Position numbers and translations under genes: made by a program. The notes under the pieces were generated by a model, which had not been told where the DNA came from, searched no databases, and saw only the letters and a list, made by a program, of their open reading frames with translations. From contig DASYCO010000029.1 in NCBI GenBank assembly GCA_036500145.1, forward strand, positions 37,045 through 101,044: DNA of 64,000 nucleotides. Direction: 5' to 3'. Below are positions 25,329-34,706 of the stretch, piece after piece. The first letter of the stretch is position 1. Every line of letters begins with the position of its first letter. This DNA is from CAMAVH01 sp036500145. GTDB lineage: Bacteria > Pseudomonadota > Alphaproteobacteria > SMXQ01.

Positions 25329-26384
25329 TCAGTCTTCCTCGACGCGGCCCATGATCTTGATGGTGCGGTCGACCACCGACTGCGGCTCGTCATAGAAGGA
25401 CTGGTAGATCGCCAGGGTCTCCTCGCCGGTCAGCGGGTTGACGCTCACGTTCAGGCGCGCCGCCTCCGACAGGAAGCCCTCGTCCTTCATCGTCGCCTGG
25501 AAGCCGGCCCGCAGCGCGTCGACGCGCTCCTGGCTCAGGCCCGGCGGGGCGGAGATCGCGCGGTTGACCCGGTTCTGCCCGAAGACGAGCTTGGCGACCT
25601 GAAGGTCGTCGTCGTTCTTGATGAGCTCGAAGATGTTCGGCACGTCCGGAAAGAGCTCGGAGCGCTTCCGCCCGAAGGTGATCCAGAAATTGAGCTCGCC
25701 TGCGGCGATCTGCTTCTTGAACTCCTGGGACGTCGCCTGCAGGTTGAGGGCGCAGCTGCCGTCGAGCTCTCCCCGCTGCATGGCGATGATGATCTGGTGC
25801 GTGCTCGGGTAGCCGACGATGACCTTGGTCTTGAGGCCGAGCAGCGCGCCGATCACGCGTGGGTTGATCGAGCTGACGCCGGACGGGCCGGAGGAGCCGA
25901 AGGTCGTCTCGCGCGTCTTCAGGTCTTCCCAGCTCTTGATGCCGGCGTGCTTCCAGGTGGCGCAGCCGTCGGCCGAGTCCGAATCCATGTTGCCGATCCA
26001 GTTGAACTTGGCCGTCTCGAACTTCGCGCTCTTGTTGTGGAACAGCGGCTCCATGGCGACCGAGGTCGGGAACAGGCCGAGCTCGGTGCCGTCCTTGGGC
26101 GAGGCGTTGTAGATCTGGTTGGCGGCCCTGAGGCCGCCGGCGCCCGGCATGTTCCGCGCCATGACGTTCGGGTTGCCCGGCAGATGCTGGCCGAAATAGC
26201 GCGCGAACAGCCGGGCGGAGACGTCGTAGCCGCCGGCCGGCCCGGTGCCGACGATGATGGCGATGTCCTTGCCGCTGAAGAGATCGCCGGACTGCGCCCA
26301 GGCCGGCGCCTGCAGGGCAGCGCAGCCGCCCGCGATCGAGGTGACGACGGAAATTGCGCGCGCGATCAATGCACCATGACGCAT
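25329..26384 (-). CDS. TctC/Bug family tripartite tricarboxylate transporter receptor
   Basis: A 351-residue periplasmic receptor. A signal peptide (about residues 1-31, ending PAWAQ-SG) precedes the Bug fold: IIVGTGPAGGYDVSARLFARYFGQHLPGNPNVMARNMPGAGGLRAANQIYN is the family signature block, here with GPAGGYD in place of the common PGGxxD. Bug receptors carry carboxylates to a TctA/TctB membrane pair or act as signalling partners. No TctAB gene is in the window, and two more Bug genes (46987, 52617) are equally orphan. It is convergent with the LysR gene and separated from the aldolase by 492 non-coding bases. Confidence 0.9.
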   Translation of the reverse strand: MRHGALIARAISVVTSIAGGCAALQAPAWAQSGDLFSGKDIAIIVGTGPAGGYDVSARLFARYFGQHLPGNPNVMARNMPGAGGLRAANQIYNASPKDGTELGLFPTSVAMEPLFHNKSAKFETAKFNWIGNMDSDSADGCATWKHAGIKSWEDLKTRETTFGSSGPSGVSSINPRVIGALLGLKTKVIVGYPSTHQIIIAMQRGELDGSCALNLQATSQEFKKQIAAGELNFWITFGRKRSELFPDVPNIFELIKNDDDLQVAKLVFGQNRVNRAISAPPGLSQERVDALRAGFQATMKDEGFLSEAARLNVSVNPLTGEETLAIYQSFYDEPQSVVDRTIKIMGRVEED

Positions 26385-26876
26385 TGGCCTCTCCCCTTCT
26401 GGAACGTGAACCTACCCTGTGCGGCAGCCAGATCGGGGTTCCGTCCGGCCGCTCAATTATTCGACGCGTCTTGACGGTCATCGCCTATGACGGTCATCGC
26501 CTGGCGCGGGGCGCCATGGATGTGCGTTCATGCTTGACGATGAAGCGCCCTGAAGACTTCTCAGGAACCGCTGCGCGAAGGGTAGGTCGCGAAGGAGCAT
26601 CGAAATATCAAAATAATTTTTGTGTTCATTAAAAAAAACTCAAGCAAGCGCGCTTTCGGCCTAATGAGTCATCTTATAGAAAACAGAAGAGTGCCAACGG
26701 CGCTTTAGAACGAATGCCCAGGCAATCCCTCGCTGCGCAGCCATATACGCGCCGCCAAACCATGAGGAATGCCGTCTCCTCCACGACGGCTTTCATGTGC
26801 TCTGCTTATCGAGAACGAGGCTCGCAGAACTATTTCCGCCCGACGACGGTTTTCCCGCCTCGCGCATGCCGGACAA
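26385..26876. other. Non-coding region, AT-rich in the middle
   Basis: About 490 bases with no supportable gene. 26590-26645 is clearly more AT-rich (AAATATCAAAATAATTTT, then an A-run). It probably includes the promoter of the minus-strand Bug receptor and the 3' end of the aldolase transcript. No hairpin terminator was recognised. Confidence 0.6.
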
Positions 26877-27611
26877 CTAAGCGTCGGTCAGCTCTACGTA
26901 GTAACGCCAGCTCGACGTGAGATGGGGCGAAAGGCCGCTGGCTTCCCTCTGCTTCTTCTTGCCTCGGAAAACCCTCAAATCCTCCTCGGATATCTGCAGC
27001 GGAATTCCGAGAAGGTTCGCGCGGTAGTTCATTTCCGCGGCCTCGTTCAGCTGAATCGCGCGCATCGTCGCTTCCTCCACGCTCGATCCAACGGCCGTAA
27101 TCCCATGGCCCCGCATCAGGCAGACTCGCTTGTCCCCGAGGGCTTCGGCCAATTCCTGGCCGAGCTGGTCGTCGCTGACGAGAACGCTGCGGTCGTAGGT
27201 CGGGATCCCGTCGAGGATGAGATCGAGGCTGCTGGGATCATAGGCGCCGAAGATAGGCTCTATGTCCTTCTTGCACATCGTGAAGAGCACCACCGTCGGC
27301 GGATGGATGTGGACGACGCTGCGCACATCGGGCCGTGTCTTGTAGATCCACGTATGGATGTAGACTTCCTGCGGGGCGGCCAGACCTTCCGCGCCGTCGA
27401 TCTGCTTGCCGTCGAGATCGACGGCCATCACCTGCGCGGCCGTGGTGTAGCGAACGCCGACCTCTTCACGCCCACGCCCGCGAATGAAGATGCGCCGTCC
27501 GTCGGCGGACAGCTGGCTGATGTGCCCCGTAGCCCCCTTCGTCAAATTCAGGCGGCCAACCACACGACATGCTTTGGCAATGAGCTCTCTGGCGTCTTGA
27601 TCCGCTGACAC
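26877..27611 (-). CDS. Class II aldolase/adducin family protein
   Basis: A 244-residue zinc-dependent aldolase-fold enzyme of the FucA/AraD/adducin family. The zinc histidines are visible as VHIHPP (H101, H103) and RGHGI (H169), and the catalytic glutamate position is E82 in APQEVYIH. These enzymes cleave or form C-C bonds in sugar phosphates or ketoacids; some act as decarboxylases or epimerases. Divergent from the EutA-like gene at 27738, sharing a promoter region with a strong palindrome at 27694-27711. The substrate is unknown; aldehyde metabolism connected to the EutA-like gene is possible but unproved. Confidence 0.9.
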   Translation of the reverse strand: MSADQDARELIAKACRVVGRLNLTKGATGHISQLSADGRRIFIRGRGREEVGVRYTTAAQVMAVDLDGKQIDGAEGLAAPQEVYIHTWIYKTRPDVRSVVHIHPPTVVLFTMCKKDIEPIFGAYDPSSLDLILDGIPTYDRSVLVSDDQLGQELAEALGDKRVCLMRGHGITAVGSSVEEATMRAIQLNEAAEMNYRANLLGIPLQISEEDLRVFRGKKKQREASGLSPHLTSSWRYYVELTDA

Positions 27612-27693
27612 GTGAATCTCTCCCTAACTCGCATCGTTTAAATTGATGAGACGTTGATTGGTATTAATTCGACATCGAGCGATTACTGTCACA

Positions 27694-27711
27694 TTATTGT
27701 TCAAACAATAA
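27694..27711. promoter_or_regulatory. Perfect 18-base palindromic operator candidate
   Basis: TTATTGTT-CA-AACAATAA: two perfect 8-bp arms around CA, midway in the 126-base divergent region between the class II aldolase and EutA-like genes. The TTGTT/AACAA core resembles GntR, LacI or IclR type sites. No regulator gene is adjacent, so it must come from elsewhere. Confidence 0.6.
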
Positions 27712-27737
27712 CCGCAACCCATTAGACAGACGAGCGC

Positions 27738-29264
27738 TTGACCATGCATGACGATCCTTTTGAACATGGCCATTATGGGGACGACGACGAAACCGTTTTT
27801 GGCCCGATCGCCGACGACGGCTTCCCCAGCAACCCGGACTGGCTGCGCCTGACCAGCGTCGGCATAGACATAGGATCTTCCACGTCCCACCTCATGTTTT
27901 CCAAGCTCGTCATGCGGCGTCGGGGCCATGAGATGTCCAGCGACTTCGAGGTCGCGCACCGTGCCGTGCTTCATCGCTCTTCCATCCTGCTAACCCCCTA
28001 TTCCAATCCAGACACGATCGACACGAACAAGCTCGCTGCATTCGTGGAGCGCAGCTACGGAGAGGCCGGCATTGCCCCGGCCGACGTCGATACCGGGGCG
28101 GTGATTTGCACGGGCGAGGCCGTACGCAAGCATAATTCGCAGGCCATCATCCGGATGCTTGCGGAGAGCGGCGGCAAGTTCGTCTGCGCGACTGCGGGCC
28201 CCAACCTGGAGGCCGCCCTCGGCGCCCATGGCTCCGGAGCCGTCACAAGGTCACTCAAGAACGATGGGGTCTGCCTCCACGTCGACATCGGCGGCGGGAC
28301 GTCGAAGCTGGCGCTGGTCGAGGCCGGCGCAGTCGTCGAAACCGCAGCGGTCAACGTCGGCGCCAGGCTGATTGCATGGGACAAGGAAGACCGGATCATT
28401 CGAATTGAAGCTGCGGGACGTACGGTTGCGCAGACATGCGGTTACGACCTCGATGTTGGCCATGTCATCAATGAAAAGCAGAAGCTGCTGATCGCCGAAG
28501 AGCTTTCAAAAGCGCTCTACCAAGTTCTGCAGCGCAAGCAGCTGTCGCCGCTTGTCGCCGATATGATCATTTCAGGGCCCCTCAAGTACGCCGGGCCCAT
28601 TGCCGACATCAGCTTCTCGGGAGGCGTCAGCGAATATATTTACGGCACGGACACGCATGACTACGGCGATCTTGGCCCGTTGCTGGGCGCGGCGATACGC
28701 CGCAAGGTCTCAACGCTAGGCGTCCCCCTGGCCGGCAGCCTTGAACATATTCGGGCCACCGTCATCGGCGCCTCGCAATACACGGTCCAGCTCTCCAGCA
28801 GCACTGTGTATGTCTCGGACGAGAACCTCCTGCCGCAGCTCGACCTTCAGGTGGTGACCGCCCAAATCCCGGCCGGGCCGGCGGAACTCACCGCCGAGAC
28901 GGTCACGGAAGCCATCCTCCGCGGGTTTAAGTTTCTCGACATTTCGCCGCAGGAAGCGGCCCGGCCAGTTGCCTTGGCGCTGCTCGGCTCGGTGATTCCG
29001 AACCGTGCATCCATAAAGGCGCTATGCGCCGGGATCATTCAGGTGCTCAGCCAGACGCCTGCCGATCCGTGGATCATCACGCTGTCGTCGGATGTCGCAG
29101 GACTTGTCGGCGCCATGCTCAAGGAAGAAGAAAAGGTGGCTCAGGACATCATCGTCATCGACGGCATCCGCGTCGGAGAGTTCGCGTTCATCGACCTGGG
29201 TCAGTCCATCAAATCCGTCGACGCCGTGCCCGTGGTCGTGAAGTCCCTGGTCTTCGAAGGGTAG
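27738..29264 (+). CDS. EutA-like ethanolamine ammonia-lyase reactivase family protein
   Basis: A 508-residue ATPase-fold protein matching EutA, which reactivates the B12-dependent ethanolamine ammonia-lyase by exchanging damaged cobalamin. Seen: the actin-like phosphate-binding motif SVGIDIGSSTSH near 40-51, GAVICTGEAVRKHNSQ near 120-135, VDIGGGTSKLAL near 182-193 and LSGGVSE-like SFSGGVSEYIYG near 292. The C-terminal end VDAVPVVVKSLVFEG mirrors E. coli EutA, which is 467 residues; this one has an acidic N-terminal extension of about 38. No eutB or eutC lies in the window. It may reactivate a remote lyase or another B12 enzyme. Followed by 79 bases and then the convergent bicupin gene. Confidence 0.9.
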   Translation: MTMHDDPFEHGHYGDDDETVFGPIADDGFPSNPDWLRLTSVGIDIGSSTSHLMFSKLVMRRRGHEMSSDFEVAHRAVLHRSSILLTPYSNPDTIDTNKLAAFVERSYGEAGIAPADVDTGAVICTGEAVRKHNSQAIIRMLAESGGKFVCATAGPNLEAALGAHGSGAVTRSLKNDGVCLHVDIGGGTSKLALVEAGAVVETAAVNVGARLIAWDKEDRIIRIEAAGRTVAQTCGYDLDVGHVINEKQKLLIAEELSKALYQVLQRKQLSPLVADMIISGPLKYAGPIADISFSGGVSEYIYGTDTHDYGDLGPLLGAAIRRKVSTLGVPLAGSLEHIRATVIGASQYTVQLSSSTVYVSDENLLPQLDLQVVTAQIPAGPAELTAETVTEAILRGFKFLDISPQEAARPVALALLGSVIPNRASIKALCAGIIQVLSQTPADPWIITLSSDVAGLVGAMLKEEEKVAQDIIVIDGIRVGEFAFIDLGQSIKSVDAVPVVVKSLVFEG

Positions 29265-29343
29265 ACGCTCTTCGAAGGCCAGGTCGGCCGCGCTGGACCA
29301 GCAGCCGCAACCGGCCGAACGAAACCCCCAGCCCGGCGCAGCC

Positions 29344-30492
29344 CTAGGTATCTCGCTCGTTGGTGGGGCCGACTTCGCCGCAGCACCACGGGACAAACGC
29401 CTTCATTTGGCAGGTTGCCCCGTGCTTCGCGAGTTCAGCCTCGAAAATCTCGTGAATTTTGCGGTCTTCGTCTGAATACTCCACCTGGCCGCCGCCATCC
29501 TTGATGCTGAGTTCGATCATCTTGCTGCGCCCGTTCGGCGGCACGAAGCCAGCGGCCCCCGGACGCATGGCGAGATAGCGCGCGCGCGTCGGGCCGGTGT
29601 TGAAGTGCTGATGGAAACAGCCCTCGCTCGGCACGATCACCATCCCGCCCTTCTTCCAGTCGCACCGGCGCAGGTCCGACATGTCCTCCTTCGTCCACAG
29701 CAGCGAGAAGCCCACGCCGCTCAAGATGACCAGGTGCGCGCCCGGCCCATGGCGATGCGCCTTCTTGTATGTGCCGACGGGGAATTCGGAGATGTGCGCC
29801 TTCTGCGAGTTCTTCGCCATCTCCAGCATGACGTTGATGCCGCCCGCCCCGCGTTCCTTCCATCCGTAAAGCGCCATGTCCGGCGCGTTCGGCACGAAGC
29901 TCGTCTCCCAGACGCGGCGGTTGTAGAGCCTGCCGCCGGCGAATTGCGTGCTTCCCGGCGCATATCGGCTGGCAAACTTGAAGGGATTGTTGAACACGAA
30001 GTCGTGGTCGCGCATGCGCCGCATCACCGGCGGGGCATCGGTGACGGCGATGTAGCGTGCCGGTTCGGTGCCCACGTTGAAATGCTGGTACCAGGCATTC
30101 AGCGGTATCGAGAACAAGCTGCCGGCCGTCCACTCGAATGACTGCGGCTCGCAGCCGTCGAGCCAAATCCTGGTCGCGCCGCGGCCGGAGAGAACGTAGA
30201 CGTTCTCCTCGTACATGTGCCGCTCCGGTTCGGACTGCGCGCCCGGGCCGATCTCGACGAGGTGAGCGTCGTTCGGCATGTAGTCGTTCGGGATGTTGAT
30301 GATGGCGCCGGCGCCCCCTTTTCTGGGCCATGGGCTCAATTCAACCGCGCAAAGATCACCGAAGGCAAAATCCTCGATGACCCTCACGCCCTCCCTCTCT
30401 TGCCAGGACACATAGGCATCTTCGATTACGAAGTTCTCAAGCGGCTGGGTCGGCGTGGCCGCTACTTTCATGTCGCTTGTTTCGGTCGCCAT
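29344..30492 (-). CDS. Bicupin protein
   Basis: A 382-residue protein with two cupin beta-barrels. The first (about residues 90-165) includes PERHMYEENVYVLSGRG and SIPLNAWYQHFNVG. The second (about 240-330) includes FPVGTYKKAHRHGPGAHLVILSGVGFSLLW and VPSEGCFHQHFNTG. The HRH...H set in the second barrel is a good metal site; the first has fewer ligands. Likely an iron or manganese oxygenase or isomerase relative of gentisate dioxygenase, but no substrate can be named. It is the last gene of an operon with the Rieske oxygenase and an ABC importer (29344-35831), so it presumably acts on the same imported compound. Confidence 0.87.
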   Translation of the reverse strand: MATETSDMKVAATPTQPLENFVIEDAYVSWQEREGVRVIEDFAFGDLCAVELSPWPRKGGAGAIINIPNDYMPNDAHLVEIGPGAQSEPERHMYEENVYVLSGRGATRIWLDGCEPQSFEWTAGSLFSIPLNAWYQHFNVGTEPARYIAVTDAPPVMRRMRDHDFVFNNPFKFASRYAPGSTQFAGGRLYNRRVWETSFVPNAPDMALYGWKERGAGGINVMLEMAKNSQKAHISEFPVGTYKKAHRHGPGAHLVILSGVGFSLLWTKEDMSDLRRCDWKKGGMVIVPSEGCFHQHFNTGPTRARYLAMRPGAAGFVPPNGRSKMIELSIKDGGGQVEYSDEDRKIHEIFEAELAKHGATCQMKAFVPWCCGEVGPTNERDT

Positions 30493-30579
30493 CGCTTCCT
30501 CCGAAGATCTTCGTATTTGAATAAAGGCCCGATCACCTGATTGATCGGCCCGCCGGCTCGCCTGCAGCAGTCGCCGGCC

Positions 30580-31752
30580 TTAGGTCTTGGCCATCTCGCG
30601 CGCCATGCGCACCTGGCCCTCCGACACGTCGATCTTGATCGGCCCTGCCTTGGCAGGATCGCGGATCACGCCGTGCGGGTCCTGTCCCTGCTCCACCTTC
30701 TTGATTTGCTCGCGCAGCAGCTTGCGAAGGAGAACGACGCCGCCATCAGACACGCCAAGCGTCTCACGCGTGCGATTGGTGATCGCGCCTTGCGTCTCCC
30801 ATGCCATGGCGTCCTGCGAGGCGAAGCTGTTCATGTGGTACTCGCCATCCTCGTCGCGGAAGGACTGTTCGTGCTGCACGGGCACGATGTCCGGCTGCGG
30901 CTCGATCGCCCCATCCGCATTGGGCGTGAACTGATGCCGGAAAACCACGGTGTGGGTGTCGTCGATCGGCAAGCGCATATGCATCACGAGATGCTCGCGC
31001 TGCGGCGACAGCAGCATGTTCGGGAAAAGCAATGGGTGGCCTCGCTCCGCCTCTCCATTGTCGCCGCCGTAAAAGCGTTGCTTGCGCACGCCGCACCAAT
31101 TGTCCTCCTTGACGATCTCGAAGCTCACTTTCTCGATCGGGCGATAGTAGTAGGCCCCTCTGTTGGGGTTCCCCTTCTTCGTCGTGAAGGTGTGGGCGTG
31201 CAGATAGTAGGTATGGGTCGGGTCGACGGAATTTTCCATGACCTGCAGCCAATTGCAGTTCAGGACCGGCAGGACGAATATCTTGTGGACCCCGTCCGTC
31301 CGAGAGAGCACGTCCCAGCGGGGGAGCAAGGGCGCCGGCGCCGGCCCCAGGTAGGCGAAAACGATGCCGTCCGCCGCCTGCACGGGATAGGAAAGCTGAC
31401 GCGCCTCCTTCTTGAGCGGGCTGTTGGCCGGCTCGAACGGCTGCTCGATGCAGGCGCCGGAGCAGTCGAACTTCCATCCATGATAGGGGCAGCGCAGGCC
31501 GTCATCCTCGACGAAGCCATAGTAGAGGGACGCGCTGCGATGGCAGCAATGCTCCTCCAGCAGCCCGAAATTCCCGGCGCCGTCGCGAAACAGCACGAGG
31601 TCCTCGCCAAGCACCCGCACCTTCTTGATCGGCTTCTCGGCGGTGAAGTCGGCTTCCGCGGACACCGGCAGCCAGTAGCGACGCAGCAACTTGCCGGCAG
31701 GCGTATCCGGGCCGACTCGCGTCAGGGATTCGTTCATCTTCTGTGACAACAT
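30580..31752 (-). CDS. Rieske non-haem iron ring-hydroxylating oxygenase, alpha subunit
   Basis: A 390-residue oxygenase. The Rieske [2Fe-2S] site is CCH at 69-71 (Cys69, His71) and CPYH at 88-91 (Cys88, His91). The catalytic mononuclear iron motif ENSVDPTHTYYLHAH at 173-187 supplies His180 and His185 with the bridging Asp177. The single-subunit layout resembles phthalate 4,5-dioxygenase and vanillate O-demethylase oxygenases, which hydroxylate or demethylate aromatic acids. No reductase gene is adjacent, so it must borrow an electron donor. The start at 31752 is supported by GGAGG 6 bases upstream. Operon position: between the ABC permease and the bicupin. Confidence 0.93.
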   Translation of the reverse strand: MLSQKMNESLTRVGPDTPAGKLLRRYWLPVSAEADFTAEKPIKKVRVLGEDLVLFRDGAGNFGLLEEHCCHRSASLYYGFVEDDGLRCPYHGWKFDCSGACIEQPFEPANSPLKKEARQLSYPVQAADGIVFAYLGPAPAPLLPRWDVLSRTDGVHKIFVLPVLNCNWLQVMENSVDPTHTYYLHAHTFTTKKGNPNRGAYYYRPIEKVSFEIVKEDNWCGVRKQRFYGGDNGEAERGHPLLFPNMLLSPQREHLVMHMRLPIDDTHTVVFRHQFTPNADGAIEPQPDIVPVQHEQSFRDEDGEYHMNSFASQDAMAWETQGAITNRTRETLGVSDGGVVLLRKLLREQIKKVEQGQDPHGVIRDPAKAGPIKIDVSEGQVRMAREMAKT

Positions 31753-31848
31753 GGAAACCTCCTGCAAGTCCGGCACCCATGGTGCCACGTCGATTAAAGC
31801 TCCGAAGAAAGCGCAGAAACGCTCAGCGCAAGGCGACAAGCCGCCTCG

Positions 31849-33576
31849 CTAGTTCTTGATTCCTATCCGCAGGCCGACGGCGCGGGCGAAGAGCGCAAGC
31901 CCCGTGCTGAACGCGATCACGACGAAAGACACGACCGCCGCCGGCTCATAGCGGCCCTCGACCATGTAATCCAGCTGGAGCAGCGCCAGGGACTTGCTGT
32001 CCGCGGATGCAAGCAGCGCAATGGACGCGATGTCGCGCGCCGCGCCGATGAAGTTCACGACGCCCACCAGGATCAGGATCGGCACCATGATGGGCAGCAC
32101 CACCCGCGTGAAGGTGCGCCACCACGAGCCGCCGGCGACGCGCGAGGCTTCCTCGAGCTCGAATCCCAGCTGCATCATATTGCTTTTGATGATCTGGACG
32201 CCGAGCGTCATGCTCGTGACGACCGTGGCGATGATCAGCAGCCAAACGGTGCCATAGAGAGGACGGAACAAGGGCGATTCGAGAAAGACGTAGAGCAGGC
32301 CGACGCTGAAAAGCAGGCCTGGCACGGCGAACGGCAGCCAGGACGCGAAATCGAGCAAGGAGCGGCCGCGATAGGTCGTGCGAACGGTGAAGTAGGCGAC
32401 AAGCGAGAACAGGATGATCGCGAAGACAGCCGCGCCGCTCGCCATCTTGATCGTGTTCCAGATCGCCCCGCGGAAGCTCTGGTCGAGAAGCACCGTGCGC
32501 CAGTGCTCGAACGTCCAGGGTTCGGCAATGTTGAAGAAGCCGAAGAGCTTCATCACCGAAGCCATGCCGAGGAAGATCACCGGAACGACCGTCATCAGGG
32601 TGACGACGACAAGGATGAGGGCAAATACGGGGATTCGCCAGCGGCCGAGACGCACGGGCTGCGTCTGCAGCTTGCCCGACAGCGTGGTGTACTGGCGGCG
32701 CTGGCCAAGCCAGCGCTGCAGGAAAATGAGCGGCAGGATGACGAGCAGGCCCATGGTCGCCAGCGCGGAAGCCGGCGCGAACTGCGGCGGCTCCTGGGAG
32801 ATCAGCATGTAGACTTTGGTGCTGTAGACGTAGAACTGGAACGGCGCCCCAAGGACCAGCTCGACCTCGAAGGACTGCATGGCGCGGATCATGGCCATCA
32901 GCATGATGGCGATCAGCGCCGGCATCATCGCCGGCACGAAGATGCGGGTCAGCGTCGTCAGCTTCCCCGCGCCCGCCACGCGCGAGGCTTCCTCCAGGGA
33001 GCTGTCGATGTTGCGGAAGGTCGGCGTCAGCAGCATGACCTTGACGGCGATGGAATTGCCGGCGAGATGCGCCCAGACGATGCCCCAGAAGGAGTAGATG
33101 TTGAAAACCGGGCCATCGACGAACGGCAGGGATTCGAGCAGGTAATTGACCAGGCCATGCTCCGGGTCGAAGCACATGATCCAGCCGAGCGTCGTCGCCA
33201 GGGACGGCAGGAAGAAGGCGATCCAGAACATGAACTCCAGGCCATAGCGGCACGGAATGTCGGTGCGCGCGAGCACCCAGGCTATGACGATGGCCACCGG
33301 CAAGGCGATGGAGTGGATCGCGACCAGCAGCTTTAGCGTGTTGAGGATCGTCCCGAACATGTCCGGATCGTTCAGCGCGTAGCGCCAGGCATCGAAGCCG
33401 ATGCGCGCCGGCTCGCCGGGCTGGGCGGCGCTAAAGCTGTAGAGCACAAGCAGCAGGACCGGATAGACGACGAGGAATAGCACCGTCGTCAGGACGGCGA
33501 CGTAAAGCATCGTGCGGACGTCGAAATGCCGCCCGAAACGCGACGGCTGAGGCGACGCCAGAGCTATCTCGGCCAT
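31849..33576 (-). CDS. ABC transporter permease, fused double-domain
   Basis: A 575-residue membrane protein with two six-span permease halves. ATPase-docking loops: EEASRVAGAGKLTTLTR near 205 and EEASRVAGGSWWRTFTR near 475. Closer to the permease at 19954 than to 1405 or 39035. The start at 33576 (GAGGCGG upstream) lies inside the last codons of the ATPase gene (13-base overlap), so translation is coupled. Together with 33564 and 34707 it forms a complete importer of the iron/spermidine class, here joined to aromatic-type oxygenase genes, suggesting an aromatic or other organic acid as cargo. Confidence 0.92.
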   Translation of the reverse strand: MAEIALASPQPSRFGRHFDVRTMLYVAVLTTVLFLVVYPVLLLVLYSFSAAQPGEPARIGFDAWRYALNDPDMFGTILNTLKLLVAIHSIALPVAIVIAWVLARTDIPCRYGLEFMFWIAFFLPSLATTLGWIMCFDPEHGLVNYLLESLPFVDGPVFNIYSFWGIVWAHLAGNSIAVKVMLLTPTFRNIDSSLEEASRVAGAGKLTTLTRIFVPAMMPALIAIMLMAMIRAMQSFEVELVLGAPFQFYVYSTKVYMLISQEPPQFAPASALATMGLLVILPLIFLQRWLGQRRQYTTLSGKLQTQPVRLGRWRIPVFALILVVVTLMTVVPVIFLGMASVMKLFGFFNIAEPWTFEHWRTVLLDQSFRGAIWNTIKMASGAAVFAIILFSLVAYFTVRTTYRGRSLLDFASWLPFAVPGLLFSVGLLYVFLESPLFRPLYGTVWLLIIATVVTSMTLGVQIIKSNMMQLGFELEEASRVAGGSWWRTFTRVVLPIMVPILILVGVVNFIGAARDIASIALLASADSKSLALLQLDYMVEGRYEPAAVVSFVVIAFSTGLALFARAVGLRIGIKN

Positions 33577-34661
33577 AGCGTCACCGCCTCGGGCGTGAAG
33601 TCGAGCCATACCTTATGATTGCGCAGGTGCCGAGCCTCGGGTGCGCCGTAGACGGTGATCAGCTCGCTGCCGACCCGCACCGCGCATTCCGACCGCTCGC
33701 CCTGATAGAGAATGGTCTCGACCAGGCCTTCAAGCGCCGCCCCATTGCCATCGGACAGCGTCGAAAGGCGGATGCGCTCCGGGCGGATGGCGACGTTGAC
33801 GTTCGCGCCCGGGGGATAGTGCGCGCTGTCGTTATGGCCGCGGCAGGAAATATGCCCTGGCGCATTCGCCAGGCTCACGGTCGCGCCTGTCCCGTCGCGA
33901 GATTCGATGCGGCCGGGAAGCACGATCGTCTTGCCGAGAAAGTCGCGCACAAATTCCGTCTTGGGCCGCTCGTATAGCTCGTCAGGCGCGCTGAGCTGCT
34001 CGATGCGCCCATGATTCATCAACGCTACCCGGTTAGAGAGGCTAAGAGCCTCCGACTGGTCATGCGTGACGTAGATCAAGGTCAGCCCGAGCCGCTCCTG
34101 CAGCAGCTTGAGCTCGAACCGCATCTGCTCGCGCAGCTTGACGTCCAAATTGCTGAGCGGCTCGTCGAGGAGCAAGACCTCCGGCTCGTACACCAGAGCC
34201 CGCGCCAGCGCGACGCGCTGCTGCTGGCCGCCGGACAGCTTCGGCGCGGGCCTGTCTGCCTGCTGCTCGAGGTCGACGAGACGCAGGGCGGATGCAACGC
34301 GGCGGTCAATTTCCGCGCGCGAAACGCCCCGCAGCTTGAGCGGGTAGGCGACGTTTTCGGCGACGGTCATGTGCGGCCAGATCGCATAGCTCTGGAAGAC
34401 CATGCCCATGTGGCGGTCTTCCGGCTGCAGGTTGACGCGCTGCGCCGTCGACAGCAGCGTCTTGCTGCCTAGCTTGATCTCGCCTTCGTCGGCCGCTTCG
34501 AGCCCGGCGATGATGCGCAAGGTGGTCGACTTGCCGCAGCCGCTCGGGCCAAGAAGGGTGAACACCTCTCCCTTGGCGATCGAGAACTCGACCCCGTCCA
34601 GCACCTGGACAGAGCCGAAGTTCTTCCTGAGGCCCGCCACGCGAATCAGGACGTCAGACAT
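33564..34661 (-). CDS. ABC transporter ATP-binding protein with TOBE domain
   Basis: A 365-residue ATPase of the PotA/FbpC class. Walker A GPSGCGKST at 38-46, Q-loop VFQSYAIWP near 88, signature LSGGQQQR at 142-149, Walker B VLLLDEP at 162-168, H-loop YVTHDQ. TOBE domain from about 270. It lies between the receptor (34707) and the permease (start 33576, overlapping), the classic receptor-ATPase-permease order. The start codon ATG at 34661 is weakly marked. Confidence 0.93.
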   Translation of the reverse strand: MSDVLIRVAGLRKNFGSVQVLDGVEFSIAKGEVFTLLGPSGCGKSTTLRIIAGLEAADEGEIKLGSKTLLSTAQRVNLQPEDRHMGMVFQSYAIWPHMTVAENVAYPLKLRGVSRAEIDRRVASALRLVDLEQQADRPAPKLSGGQQQRVALARALVYEPEVLLLDEPLSNLDVKLREQMRFELKLLQERLGLTLIYVTHDQSEALSLSNRVALMNHGRIEQLSAPDELYERPKTEFVRDFLGKTIVLPGRIESRDGTGATVSLANAPGHISCRGHNDSAHYPPGANVNVAIRPERIRLSTLSDGNGAALEGLVETILYQGERSECAVRVGSELITVYGAPEARHLRNHKVWLDFTPEAVTLWPR

Positions 34662-34706
34662 GGCCGCCCATCCCGGACGTCTCGTGATGAGGGGTAAGCC
34701 TTGGCT

